64,000 nucleotides of DNA from Mucilaginibacter pineti (GTDB taxonomy: Bacteria; Bacteroidota; Bacteroidia; Sphingobacteriales; Sphingobacteriaceae). The notes under the pieces are model-generated. The model worked only from the letters and a program-made list of their open reading frames with translations. It was not told the origin of the DNA and did no database searches. The position numbers were made by a program, and so were the translations under genes. The stretch is from the NCBI RefSeq assembly GCF_900101875.1, contig NZ_FNAI01000014.1, positions 1 through 64,000 on the forward strand, written 5' to 3'. This document shows positions 53,879 to 62,970 of the stretch, piece by piece (position 1 is the stretch's first letter; each line of letters starts with the position of its first letter).

Positions 53879-55153
53879 TTATAATCCTGTTGAAACGGCC
53901 TTAGCCCCACGTTCTGCTATAAGTTGATTACGTACCGCCTGCTTCCTGTACAATGCCAGCGGGTCAAGCGCCCCTCCTGCCCTCAAACGTGCCTCGGCCA
54001 GTAACGGCCTCACATCTGTACGGTAGGCATGCTGTAAAATTTCCTGTGCCTGCACCACATCGTTATTTTGCTGTGCCTGCACCAACGCAGGTGTATCAAC
54101 CAATAAAGCCTGCGCGTAGGCAATTTTAATAGCTTCTACAGATTGGATCAGGTCTTCAATAGGGTCTTTTACGTTGTGTGATGCATCTATCATCCAGCCG
54201 ATGGCGGTAGCATGGTTCATGCCGCGGGCATCCATACCTTCAACCAGTTCATTAAATATCAGGAACAATTGGTATGGGTTGATACTGCCGACTGTTAAAT
54301 CGTCATCGCCATATTTTGAATCATTAAAGTGGAAACCGGCCAATTTACCTTCCATTAGTAATAATGATACTATCTGCTCAATATTAGCACCCTGCAAATG
54401 GTGACCAAGATCAACCAGCGTTTGTGCTTTGTTACCTAATTTTGATGATAAAAGGTATGATTGTCCCCAATCGCCTATGGTGGTTGAGTAAAAGTTTGGC
54501 TCGTATGGTTTGTATTCAACCCAAACTTTCCAATCGGCAGGCAGGGCCTCGTAAATTTCCTGCAGACTTTCCAGCGTACGCTCAAATGCGCCGCGCATGT
54601 TTAGCTGACCAGGAAAGTTTGATCCATCTGATAACCAAACCGACAAAGCTTTTGAATCCAGCTCTACGCCGTATTTTATAACTTCGATATTATGGGCAAC
54701 GGCCTGTTTGCGCACCGCCTTATCAACATGGTGAAGCGAACCGAATTTATAGCTCAGTTCCTGCGATGCCTGATCCTGGAAAGTATTTGAATTAACGGCA
54801 TCAAAATGCAAGCCCAGTTGAGCAGCATGAGCTTTAACAGCCGCTGCATTTGAAGGGATATCCCATGGAATATGCAGTGATATAGAATTACTGCTCCTGT
54901 TTAAAGCATGAATTAAGCCTACATCTTCTATTTTCTCTTCTAAACTGCGTGGCTCACCTCCGCCAGAAAACCTGCCGAAACGTGTGCCACCTGTGCCTAA
55001 TGCCCAGCTTGGTATAGCAATGTTAAAATCTTCTAATTTTTTCAGGATAGTATCTAATCCGTTGATGTCCTCAGCAACAAAATCAAACTTACGCTGGTGC
55101 GCTGCTTGCTGCTGATGATTGGTTTCTTCAATTATGCTCTTCTCTAATTGCAT
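53879..55153 (-). CDS. L-rhamnose isomerase-like TIM-barrel sugar isomerase
   Basis: This 424-residue isomerase resembles the RhaI type (Pseudomonas/Bacteroidota) rather than E. coli RhaA. Features are IPSWALGTGGTRFGRF, HIPWDIPSN, EYKPYEPNFYSTTIGDWG and metal site residues in DLGHHLQGANIEQI and FHFNDSKYGDDDL. It converts L-rhamnose to L-rhamnulose. The kinase gene starts 1 bp after its stop. Confidence 0.92.
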   Translation of the reverse strand: MQLEKSIIEETNHQQQAAHQRKFDFVAEDINGLDTILKKLEDFNIAIPSWALGTGGTRFGRFSGGGEPRSLEEKIEDVGLIHALNRSSNSISLHIPWDIPSNAAAVKAHAAQLGLHFDAVNSNTFQDQASQELSYKFGSLHHVDKAVRKQAVAHNIEVIKYGVELDSKALSVWLSDGSNFPGQLNMRGAFERTLESLQEIYEALPADWKVWVEYKPYEPNFYSTTIGDWGQSYLLSSKLGNKAQTLVDLGHHLQGANIEQIVSLLLMEGKLAGFHFNDSKYGDDDLTVGSINPYQLFLIFNELVEGMDARGMNHATAIGWMIDASHNVKDPIEDLIQSVEAIKIAYAQALLVDTPALVQAQQNNDVVQAQEILQHAYRTDVRPLLAEARLRAGGALDPLALYRKQAVRNQLIAERGAKAVSTGL

Positions 55154-55198
55154 TATTTTCGGTTTATAATTTTCTATTCAATAAGTAAACAAAACCAT

Positions 55199-55292
55199 GT
55201 CATTGCGAGGTACGAAGCAAACTCGTCATACAAGTTGGCAGCAAAGTGTGCTTCCTATCCTGTGAGATTGCCACGCTGCGCTCGCAATGACA
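55199..55292. repeat. REP-like palindrome, GTCATTGCGAGG type
   Basis: TGTCATTGCGAGGTACGAAG faces CGCTGCGCTCGCAATGACA across about 55 bp. The neighbouring 55308-55383 is a run of TCCAAAAGTCC-like words, related to the 20.5 and 41.1 kb repeats. Confidence 0.85.
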
Positions 55293-55383
55293 TATTTTAT
55301 TTCCTGTCCTTTATCTTTATTCCTTTGTCCAAAAGTCCTAATGTCCAAAAGTCTAATGTCCAAGGGTCCCAAAGTCCCAACCC

Positions 55384-57492
55384 CTACCTCACAAACGCCA
55401 TTGCCACTCCCCCATCAACATTCAACACGTTGCCGGTTGATTTGTTGAGCAGGCCGCCGGTGAAGGCAAAGCAGGCATCGGCAATATCGGCAGGTAAAAT
55501 GATCTGGTTTAGTAAGGTACGTTTTGCGTAATAAGCAGGCAGTTCGGCTACAGTAACGCCATAAGCTTTGGCACGGCCTTCGGCCCATCCGCCGGCCCAA
55601 ATGTTACTATCGCTGATAACCGCGTCCGGGTTAACTACGTTTACACGGATACTATCGGCACCAAGTTCGGCTGCATTCAAGCGGCTCAAGTGTAACTGAG
55701 CAGCTTTAGCCGAGCCATAACCCGCGTTGTTTGGACCACTAACCAGGGCATTTTTGCTTACAATGTTAATGATATCGCCACCAATCGCTTGTTTTTTCAT
55801 GGTTGCTACGGCAGCCTGGGTAACAAAGAACTGGCCTTTCACCAATACATCATATAACAAATCCCAATCCTTTTCGGTATGGTCGCCAATGGATTTAGAG
55901 ATGGATAGGCCTGCATTGTTCACCACAATATCTATCCCCCCGAACGCTAAAGCGGCGGTTTCTAATGCTGCATTTATTTGCTGTTCGTTGGTAACATCAA
56001 GTACTGCAGTGGTATATGAGTCTTTACCGTATTGTTTTTTAAACTCTTCGCCGGCGGCATCTAAGCGCTCGGTATTCATGTCGTTAAGGATCACTACGGC
56101 ACCTTCGTCAACAAATTTTTTGGCGATGGCTTTGCCTATACCGCCGGCACTGCCGGTTATAAGTGCTATTTTACCAGATAATGCTTTTGGTTTTGGCATA
56201 CGCTGCAGTTTTGCTTCTTCAAGTAACCAATACTCAATATCAAATGCTTCCTGGCGTGGTAATGAGGTATATTCAGATATTGCCTCGGCACCCTTCATTA
56301 CATTGATGGCGTTGGTGTAAAACTCGGCAGCAACGCGGGCTGTTTGTTTATCTTTTGAAAAAGAGAACAGACCTACACCCGGGTACAAAATTATTACCGG
56401 GTTGGTATCACGTATTGCCGGGCTGTTGTCATGCTTGCAAGTGTTGTAATAGTCGGTATACATTTGGCGATAAGCCTCAAAAGCGGGCGCTAAACGTTCC
56501 TGCAGGGCTTTTACATCGCTCAGATCTTCACCGGGTTTTAGATCAAGCACCAGCGGACTTATTTTCGTCCTTAAAAAGTGATCCGGGCAACTGGTACCCA
56601 ATGGTGCCAGGCGGTCAAGATCGTTAGAGTTGATGAACTCGAGTACACGCGCATCATCAGTAAAATGACCTATCATGTGGCGCTCGCTTGAGCAAAAACC
56701 ACGCAATATAGGTGCAATAGCGGCAGCCTGTTTTTTACGACCGGCTTCGTCCAGGCTATCAATTTTTTGTCCGCCGAAAACAGAGCCCTTCTTGCCATAG
56801 TTTGCTTCCAGGTATTCGGCACATTTTTCAATTACCTCTAAGGTGTTTATGTAGCTTTCGTAAGCGGTATCGCCCCAGGTAAATAACCCGTGCGAACCTA
56901 ACATGATACCACGGATGCCTGGGTTTTCATCCAAACATTGTTTTAGTTGCAAGCCTAACTCAAAGCCGGGTTTCTTCCATTCAACCCAGCCAATGGTTCC
57001 GTTAAACAGTTCCTGGGTTATTTTTTTGCCATCTTTTGCTGCCGCGATAGCAATAGCCGCATCGGGGTGCAAGTGGTCGATATGTTTGAAAGGTAAAAAC
57101 CCGTGAAGCGGAGTATCAATTGACGGTGCTTTTGATGCCAGGTCATAAATGCAATGATTAAAAAGCTCAACCATTTCGTCCTCATACTGCACACCGCGGT
57201 AAACGTTTTTAAGGCTGCGTAAACGATCAACATAAAGTGCAGCAAGGCCGCTTTTTTTAAGTGTGCCGATGTCGCCGCCAGAGCCTTTGATCCACATTAC
57301 TTCAACCTCGCTGCCTGTAAGCGGGTCTTTTGAAATTACTTTGCAAGAGGTATTTCCCCCGCCGTAATTGGTAAGCCGAAGATCGGCACCCAACAGGTTT
57401 GAACGGTATATTAACAATGCTACTTCGTCGCCGGCAAGCTCGGCAGCTTTTGCATCGTCCCACAGGTAGCTTACATGCTTAAATTGTGACAT
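55384..57492 (-). CDS. rhaEW: Bifunctional rhamnulose-1-phosphate aldolase / SDR alcohol dehydrogenase
   Basis: This 702-residue fusion has an N-terminal class II aldolase/adducin domain (NYGGGNTSCKV, FKHIDHLHPD with metal His, MLGSHGLFTWG) and a C-terminal short-chain dehydrogenase (from about 430) with TGSAGGIGKA and active-site Y-x3-K in GYGSAKAA. The first domain splits L-rhamnulose 1-phosphate into dihydroxyacetone phosphate and L-lactaldehyde; the second converts lactaldehyde. Length and layout match RhaEW. It lies between RhaT and the isomerase. Confidence 0.95.
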   Translation of the reverse strand: MSQFKHVSYLWDDAKAAELAGDEVALLIYRSNLLGADLRLTNYGGGNTSCKVISKDPLTGSEVEVMWIKGSGGDIGTLKKSGLAALYVDRLRSLKNVYRGVQYEDEMVELFNHCIYDLASKAPSIDTPLHGFLPFKHIDHLHPDAAIAIAAAKDGKKITQELFNGTIGWVEWKKPGFELGLQLKQCLDENPGIRGIMLGSHGLFTWGDTAYESYINTLEVIEKCAEYLEANYGKKGSVFGGQKIDSLDEAGRKKQAAAIAPILRGFCSSERHMIGHFTDDARVLEFINSNDLDRLAPLGTSCPDHFLRTKISPLVLDLKPGEDLSDVKALQERLAPAFEAYRQMYTDYYNTCKHDNSPAIRDTNPVIILYPGVGLFSFSKDKQTARVAAEFYTNAINVMKGAEAISEYTSLPRQEAFDIEYWLLEEAKLQRMPKPKALSGKIALITGSAGGIGKAIAKKFVDEGAVVILNDMNTERLDAAGEEFKKQYGKDSYTTAVLDVTNEQQINAALETAALAFGGIDIVVNNAGLSISKSIGDHTEKDWDLLYDVLVKGQFFVTQAAVATMKKQAIGGDIINIVSKNALVSGPNNAGYGSAKAAQLHLSRLNAAELGADSIRVNVVNPDAVISDSNIWAGGWAEGRAKAYGVTVAELPAYYAKRTLLNQIILPADIADACFAFTGGLLNKSTGNVLNVDGGVAMAFVR

Positions 57493-57639
57493 ATTTTAAT
57501 TATTGAATTACTGAATTATTGAGTTATTGAATTGTTTTAATTTTTGATTTACTGAATTATGTTTTTATTGAATAGGTATTTATGAATTACTGAGTTTTAT
57601 AGATTAAAAGCCCAAATCAATAATTCATTAATTCAATAA
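57493..57639. repeat. AT-rich quasi-tandem repeats (GAATTATTGA/ATTACTGA words)
   Basis: The whole 147-bp gap between rhaT and rhaEW is made of variants of TTATTGAATTACTGAATTATTG, ending in the inverted CAATAATTCATTAATTCAAT. It leaves little room for a separate promoter. Confidence 0.8.
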
Positions 57640-58719
57640 TTATTTTATTGAATTACCGTAGCCTACCACCAGTACCGACAGTATAATTACCGCAATACCC
57701 GCTATAACTGTGGCAAATGCTTTTTTACTTACACCTTTCCATTCCTTTAACACCAGGCCCCACATATTAGCTATCAGGATAATGAAGGCCATGTGTAAGA
57801 TCCACGAGCTGGCGCCGTTGCCCATTTTGCTTTCGCCCATACCGTAAAAAAAGAACTGTAAAAACCAAGTTGTACCGGCCAACGCTGCAAACAGGTAGTT
57901 TTTGAGCAACGGTGTTTTTTTATCAGTATAATTACCAAAGGTTTTATTGCGGGCATTTAATATCATACACCATATAAAGTTGGTGGTTAGTCCACCCCAC
58001 AGTATAATGATGTAGGTTACATTATTCGAGAACAGGAAATTACCCTGGCCCGGATGCGCGGCCTGCCAGATCTGGTTAGCCGTATCGGCCATTGATTTAC
58101 CGGCTTCGATACCGAAATTGAAACAGGCACTTAATACACCCGATACAACAGCTACTAAAATCCCCAGCCCAAAGCGATAGTCTTTATTTTCCTGGGCTAT
58201 GGTTTTATCGGCAGAGAGTTCTTTTTCCTTCATCATACCCGCTTTACCGCAAATAACTATACCTGCAACGCAAAGCAGTACGCCTAATAGTACCATTTGC
58301 CCCCAGGGGGTATGCAACAGCATACTGAACGTGTCTTTCCCCTCTTTGGGAACAAAATCATAATATACTGATGGGATCAACGCTCCAAAAACCGAGCATA
58401 ATCCTAATATAATAGTACTGCCTAATGATACACCGAGGTATCGCACCCCGAGGCCATAAGTTAATCCGCCTATTCCCCATAACAGGCCCATAACGTATGT
58501 CCAAAATAAAACCGAACCACTGGTATGGCTTATAATATCGGCAAAACCCGGAATGGTTAAGTACGCGGCCACCGGCGGTACAATAAACCATGAAAAAATC
58601 CCCCCTACTATCCAGTAACTTTCCCAGGCCCACCCTTTAACTTTTTTGTAGGGGATGTAAAAACTCCCCGAGGCAAAGCCTCCGATAAAATGGAAGAAAA
58701 CTCCAAAAATTATTTGCAT
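57640..58719 (-). CDS. rhaT: L-rhamnose/proton symporter
   Basis: This 359-residue permease has 10 membrane segments with the RhaT start QIIFGVFFHFIGGFASGSFYIPYKKVKGW and the block ESYWIVGGIFSW. The sequence VWYGNSIK-like end is VVGYGNSIK. It imports L-rhamnose. It is first gene of the minus-strand rha run, with a possible direct-repeat regulator site upstream. Confidence 0.95.
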   Translation of the reverse strand: MQIIFGVFFHFIGGFASGSFYIPYKKVKGWAWESYWIVGGIFSWFIVPPVAAYLTIPGFADIISHTSGSVLFWTYVMGLLWGIGGLTYGLGVRYLGVSLGSTIILGLCSVFGALIPSVYYDFVPKEGKDTFSMLLHTPWGQMVLLGVLLCVAGIVICGKAGMMKEKELSADKTIAQENKDYRFGLGILVAVVSGVLSACFNFGIEAGKSMADTANQIWQAAHPGQGNFLFSNNVTYIIILWGGLTTNFIWCMILNARNKTFGNYTDKKTPLLKNYLFAALAGTTWFLQFFFYGMGESKMGNGASSWILHMAFIILIANMWGLVLKEWKGVSKKAFATVIAGIAVIILSVLVVGYGNSIK

Positions 58720-58771
58720 ACGCTTTATTGGTTTATATTGGTAGTGCTAATTTAGGTATTAATAATATGGA

Positions 58772-58790
58772 ACTGTCATGTACTGTCATG
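58772..58790. promoter_or_regulatory. Direct repeat ACTGTCATG x2 upstream of rhaT
   Basis: Two copies (58772-58780, 58782-58790) on a 10-bp period, one helical turn, about 55-70 bp before the rhaT start. This spacing is typical of AraC-family sites, but no AraC gene is adjacent. Confidence 0.4.
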
Positions 58791-58922
58791 GGTAGCCCCA
58801 CCTAAATACCCTTAAAGGGGAGGATTTTGAGCTGTATATCTTTTACTTTCTCTACTTTGAAAGGTCGGGCTGCGGCCATATTATCAAAGCTTTTCCATAT
58901 TTAATTACAATATTTGCTTATC

Positions 58923-59717
58923 ATGAATTATACTGAACCGCAACTCAGAACCATTAATGTGATCAGGTATGTAACGCCCTTGCGCGAGGGCGGTTCTTTA
59001 CCTGCCATTGCCGAGGGGGATGATGAGTTTTTATATGTGCTAAAATTTCGCGGTGCCGGGCAGGGCGTAAAGGCCCTTATTGCCGAGCTTATTGGCGGGG
59101 AAATTGCCCGTTTACTTGGCTTAAAGGTTCCGGAGTTGGTGTTTGCCAACCTCGATGCAGCATTTGGCCGCTCGGAGGCTGATGAGGAAATACAGGACCT
59201 GCTTAAATTTAGTGTGGGCTTAAACCTGGCATTACATTACCTTTCGGGCGCTATTACTTTTGATCCGGCTGTTACGGCACTTGATGCTAAGCTGGCCTCT
59301 CAAATTGTATGGCTGGATTGTTTGCTAACCAATGTCGACCGTACACCGCGAAATACCAATATGCTTATGTGGCATAAAGAACTATGGCTTATAGATCATG
59401 GCGCGGCATTATACTTCCACCACTCCTGGCATAACTGGGAAGAACAAGCCAAACGCCCCTTCATGCAGGTGAAGGACCACGTGCTCCTACACCGCGCAAC
59501 CATGCTTGATGAAGTTGACACCGAGTTTAAGGCGATATTAACACCGGAGCGTATAAAAGCGATAGTAAACTTAATTCCTGACGACTGGCTCACTGATGAA
59601 TCGGGCAATGGCACGCCCGATGAACGCCGGAACGTTTATACCCAATTTTTAGTAACCCGCATAGCATCATCTGCTGTATTTGTAACGGAGGCGCAAAATG
59701 CACGATCACTTGTTTGA
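58923..59717 (+). CDS. HipA-like protein kinase
   Basis: This 264-residue protein (ATG 58923; the frame opens with a TTG nine bases earlier) resembles the HipA kinase domain without its N-terminal regulatory part. Supporting motifs are FLYVLKFRGAGQG (nucleotide loop with Lys), the catalytic loop DCLLTNVDRTPRNTNML and the DFG-like LIDHGAAL. HipA phosphorylates glutamyl-tRNA synthetase in other bacteria; the target here is unknown. No HipB antitoxin is adjacent. Its last 20 bp overlap the DUF3037 gene, a conserved partner. Confidence 0.85.
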   Translation: MNYTEPQLRTINVIRYVTPLREGGSLPAIAEGDDEFLYVLKFRGAGQGVKALIAELIGGEIARLLGLKVPELVFANLDAAFGRSEADEEIQDLLKFSVGLNLALHYLSGAITFDPAVTALDAKLASQIVWLDCLLTNVDRTPRNTNMLMWHKELWLIDHGAALYFHHSWHNWEEQAKRPFMQVKDHVLLHRATMLDEVDTEFKAILTPERIKAIVNLIPDDWLTDESGNGTPDERRNVYTQFLVTRIASSAVFVTEAQNARSLV

Positions 59718-60078
59718 GTACGCCGTTGTACGCGTTGTACCCAGGGTGGAGCGCGAGGAGTTTATAAACGTGGGTGTTATCATTTACTGCCCCAAACAAA
59801 AGTTTTTAAAGGTGATGTTCCTGCTGAATGAAGCACGCATAGGTGCACTATCGCCCGAGCTGGATATCGACTGCCTGAAACAAAACATCAGCTCATTTGA
59901 GAAAATTTGCCATGGCGATAAACAAGCCGGCCCTATTGCACAATTAGATCTCGCGTCGCGGTTTCGGTGGCTTACAGCTACCCGCAGTACGGTGGTACAA
60001 TCATCAAAAGTGCACCCGGGCTTATGCATTGATGCCGAAACAACGCTGGTAAAACTGTTTAAGCAACTGGTGGGTTAA
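59698..60078 (+). CDS. DUF3037 domain protein
   Basis: This 126-residue protein matches DUF3037, a family of unknown function: EYAVVRVVPRVEREEFINVGVIIYC is the conserved N-terminal block, and PIAQLDLASRFRWLTATRSTVVQ the second. Its ATG lies inside the kinase gene (20-bp overlap), so the two are coupled. It ends tail to tail over the convergent sensor gene by 20 bp. It may regulate the kinase or be its substrate; unknown. Confidence 0.88.
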   Translation: MHDHLFEYAVVRVVPRVEREEFINVGVIIYCPKQKFLKVMFLLNEARIGALSPELDIDCLKQNISSFEKICHGDKQAGPIAQLDLASRFRWLTATRSTVVQSSKVHPGLCIDAETTLVKLFKQLVG

Positions 60079-61207
60079 TGGATGTAGTATTTAAAACTTC
60101 AACATCATTAATATCTATTTTACTAATTATCTTTTTAATAGTATCATCAAGCTTGTTTATGGCCTGTTCCATAAATTTAAAATACATTGGCTGGGTGGTA
60201 TAATCTTCTTCCCGTATGAGGTTCATGAGGCCCATGATAGTAGTAAGCGGCCCGCGAAATTCATGCGCCTGTATATGGGCAATGCTTGCCAATGATTGAT
60301 TTTGATCAATTATATACTGTTCCCTCAACTTACGCTCGGTAACGTTACGAATAATATAGGAAATGCCGATGATCTCATTATATTTATCACGTGCTGGTTC
60401 AAAGGTAGCTTCCCACCATATAATACCCAGTTTGCCATAGTCGGTTGAACCTTCTTCACGTATTGGTTCGCCTTTCATGGCCATATAATATCCGTCGGCA
60501 AATTTATCGGCAAATGAGGGTGCAATGTATTTCTGCAGCAAGTCGCCCCTTTTCATATCGGTACTATGGGCGGCCTTTATAAAGTTAAACGCGGTTTTAT
60601 TAAAATCTATAACCTCACCGTTTTTACCCAGCAATACCTGGAAATTAGTAGAGCTTTCAAAAAACGACCTGAGCCTTATTCCCGCCTCATCAATAAACTC
60701 ACGTTGTAGTTCAACCTCCTTCTGGTTTCGTTTCAATATTTTTAGCCCTATCTTCAGTTCCATGATCTTCATTACCTGCCTGGCCAAAATTTTAAGCACC
60801 AATTGCTGTTGTTTACTCAATTTATGAGGCTTGGTATCCAGTACGCAAATGGTGCCCAATTTTTGTCCGCCGCTGGTAATAAGTGGCACACCGGCATAGA
60901 AACGCACACCTTGTTCGCCCCTAACCATGGGGTTGTTTATAAAACGTTTATCCTTCAACGCATCGGGCACAATCATTATATCGTCTTGCTGAAGTGTATG
61001 CGTACAAAAGGTTATTTCACGGGGTTTAGTGGTTTCAATACTGCCTTTTCTTAGTTTAAGGTATTGGGTGTGTTCATTTAATAAAGTGATAAAAGCTATA
61101 GGGGTTTTACAAACTTCGGCCATGGTTTCAATCACTTCCTGCAACTCATGGTCTGTTTCCAGGTCAAGCTCAAAAAAATTTGCAACCGTTTGTAAATCTC
61201 CAACCAT
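60059..61207 (-). CDS. GAF-PAS sensor protein with histidine-kinase dimerisation domain but no ATPase domain
   Basis: This protein has about 382 residues if it starts at the Met of MVGDLQTVANFF (61207); the frame extends to 61246. An N-terminal GAF domain (about 20-160, FCTHTL, GVRFYAGVPLI, GTICVLD) leads into a PAS domain (about 190-310, with SYIIRNVTERK). A DHp helix with the H-box SIAHIQAHEFRGPLTTIMGL follows. It then ends after a second helix, without any N, G or ATP-lid motif. It may be a receiver of phosphate from a partner kinase, or a nonfunctional relic. It overlaps the DUF3037 gene at the 3' ends. Confidence 0.88.
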   Translation of the reverse strand: MVGDLQTVANFFELDLETDHELQEVIETMAEVCKTPIAFITLLNEHTQYLKLRKGSIETTKPREITFCTHTLQQDDIMIVPDALKDKRFINNPMVRGEQGVRFYAGVPLITSGGQKLGTICVLDTKPHKLSKQQQLVLKILARQVMKIMELKIGLKILKRNQKEVELQREFIDEAGIRLRSFFESSTNFQVLLGKNGEVIDFNKTAFNFIKAAHSTDMKRGDLLQKYIAPSFADKFADGYYMAMKGEPIREEGSTDYGKLGIIWWEATFEPARDKYNEIIGISYIIRNVTERKLREQYIIDQNQSLASIAHIQAHEFRGPLTTIMGLMNLIREEDYTTQPMYFKFMEQAINKLDDTIKKIISKIDINDVEVLNTTSINPPVA

Positions 61208-61487
61208 TATTAAATAACCAAAGTGCATTAGGGATAAAACACTCATCCAAGGTAATATTATTGCCCGAAAAAAAATCGACTTACTTCGATATTTTTAAAT
61301 TATTAAATTTTAATGATAATTTATTAATCATTGTTTACTGGTCACAGATTAAATTCAATCCCGTTTTTGGTTGGCTCGCCTCTAAATAAAATATATTTTT
61401 CAAAAGCAAACCCTGCTGACATAGGGCTGTCACTGCCCGTTTGTTCCTTTGAATTATAAAATAATTCAACAACTAAAAACAAAAGCT

Positions 61488-61985
61488 ATGTCAACCATCC
61501 CAATGTTATTAAAAGAAATGGAGCAGGAAGCTCAAACAACCCGTAAAATGCTTAGCATCGTGCCCAATGATAAATACGACTGGCAACCGCACAAAAAAAG
61601 TATGACTGTGCAAAAACTGGCAACCCATATTGCGGAATTACCAAACTGGGTAACTATGGCTATTCACACAGACGGACTTGATTTTGGCGAGCACCCTTAT
61701 GAACCCTCAACTATAAATAATACGGCAGATCTATTAAAGTTTTTTGAGGAATCGTACGAAAACGGCAGATCGAATTTAGCGCAAGCCAATGAAGAAGATT
61801 TTGATAAAAAGTGGGTATTGCGCAATGGCGATCAAGTACTTCTTGAGAGTACCAAAGGCGAAATTATAAGAGTGGCTTATTCACAAACGGTACATCACCG
61901 CGCGCAATTGGGGGTATTTTTACGCTTGCTTGATATTCCCATTCCGGGGAGTTACGGCCCGAGTGCCGATGAACTTGGATTGTAA
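61488..61985 (+). CDS. DinB-like four-helix protein
   Basis: This 165-residue DinB/YfiT-type protein starts at MSTIPMLLKEMEQEA (61488). Metal-binding His residues are visible at H47 (ATHIAEL) and near 135 (HHRAQLG). The family is thought to act as thiol-dependent transferases or in stress response, with the exact reaction unknown for most members. The sequence SYGPSADELGL ends it. Monocistronic, closed by a hairpin. Confidence 0.92.
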   Translation: MSTIPMLLKEMEQEAQTTRKMLSIVPNDKYDWQPHKKSMTVQKLATHIAELPNWVTMAIHTDGLDFGEHPYEPSTINNTADLLKFFEESYENGRSNLAQANEEDFDKKWVLRNGDQVLLESTKGEIIRVAYSQTVHHRAQLGVFLRLLDIPIPGSYGPSADELGL

Positions 61986-61999
61986 TTTGTTTTAAAATG

Positions 62000-62039
62000 G
62001 CGTCAGCAACTGTATATTGTAGTATACAGTTGCTGGCGC
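62000..62039. terminator. Hairpin terminator between DinB-like gene and small membrane protein
   Basis: Seventeen-base-pair stem, one G-T mismatch, GCGTCAGCAACTGTATA / TATACAGTTGCTGGCGC, between convergent genes. Confidence 0.7.
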
Positions 62040-62047
62040 TTACTGTA

Positions 62048-62254
62048 TTAGTGTTTGTTTTTATACAGTTTGCTTTCGTTAATCTCTTCCAAAAATCCAT
62101 TCTCATTTATCGCATACCTTGCGTATTCGGTATCGGTATCAATCTTGTACTTAGGAGCGCGTTTTGGTTGTGTCCTGATCTTTTTACGCAGTAAAAGCAG
62201 CGGCAAAACAATTACAGCAAGCAGGGCGGTAATTTCAAATAAAATAGTTTGCAT
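62048..62254 (-). CDS. Small single-pass membrane protein, 68 aa
   Basis: The frame encodes an N-terminal membrane helix (FEITALLAVIVLPLLLL) and then a basic stretch (RKKIRTQPKRAPKYK) and an acidic tail (TDTEYARYAINENG). This topology, with positive-inside charge, supports a real gene. The overlapping plus frames are less protein-like. No function known; no close neighbour on the same strand. Confidence 0.6.
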   Translation of the reverse strand: MQTILFEITALLAVIVLPLLLLRKKIRTQPKRAPKYKIDTDTEYARYAINENGFLEEINESKLYKNKH

Positions 62255-62605
62255 AACATTTAAAAATAAAATAATTGTGATGGCACGTTGATAAAGGGGA
62301 AAATTCTTGTCCGGTTTATAATTTAGCGGCTATCGTTACAAATGTATAGCTAAATATGTGCCAACTATTTATTGACGTTAAACATCCTATGTTTGTTACA
62401 ATAACATGATAATTAGTGTGGTTATTAACACTATACCAAATCCTCCCGGTAAAAAATCCAATTTCAACCCCACGAAATCCAATACAAAACCTTGCTTTTT
62501 TATTAATGCCAAAAAAGCTGAACGTTTTGATGATTTTTAAATAACTATTTACCTTCAAACTTTATTTCTTTGTATTACCATTATAATGCTATTTAAAATC
62601 TACCT
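62255..62605. other. Intergenic region before mutarotase-fucosidase pair
   Basis: This 351-bp AT-rich stretch has no convincing gene or RNA. The minus-strand frame at 62316-62558 has unlike-protein composition. The promoter of the mutarotase-fucosidase pair must lie here; no TAnnTTTG match close enough to name was found. Confidence 0.5.
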
Positions 62606-62938
62606 ATGGCTAACAGATACTGTTTAACACTTGATTTGGTTGATGACGCGGGTTTAATTGCCGAGTATGAAAAATACCACGAAGCAATATGGCCAGAGAT
62701 CCGGCAGAGCATAGTGGGTTCGGGCATCACCAACATGGAGATCTATAGGTTTGATGTGCGTTTGTTTATGATAATGGAAACTAATGACAGCTTTAGTTTC
62801 GAAGCCAAAGCCGCCGCCGATACCGCCAACGCCAAAGTACAGGAATGGGAAACGCTGATGTGGAAATACCAGCAACCCGTTAAAGGCGCCCTTAAAGGCG
62901 AAAAATGGGTACTCATGGATAAAATATTTGCTTTGTAA
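62606..62938 (+). CDS. L-rhamnose/L-fucose mutarotase family protein
   Basis: This 110-residue protein belongs to the RhaM-type mutarotase family: start RYCLTLDLVDDAGLIAEYEKYHEAIWPEI, central IYRFDVRLFMIME with the conserved YR and the terminal block WVLMDKIFAL. It interconverts anomers of a deoxysugar. Because it is 32 bp upstream of an alpha-L-fucosidase gene, L-fucose is the likelier sugar; rhamnose, used by the nearby rha genes, is also possible. Confidence 0.88.
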   Translation: MANRYCLTLDLVDDAGLIAEYEKYHEAIWPEIRQSIVGSGITNMEIYRFDVRLFMIMETNDSFSFEAKAAADTANAKVQEWETLMWKYQQPVKGALKGEKWVLMDKIFAL

Positions 62939-62970
62939 ATAACCTGCTAATTATAATTAACCCTATAAAA

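Noticed and set aside
58923..60078. Classic HipBA toxin-antitoxin pair
   Set aside because: No HipB HTH gene is present upstream or downstream; the partner is DUF3037.
62055..62291. Plus-strand frames opposite the small membrane protein
   Set aside because: Ser/Cys-rich and without a plausible domain; the minus frame has the better topology.
62316..62558. Minus-strand 80-aa frame
   Set aside because: Lacks domain or signal features and fills an AT-rich intergenic region.
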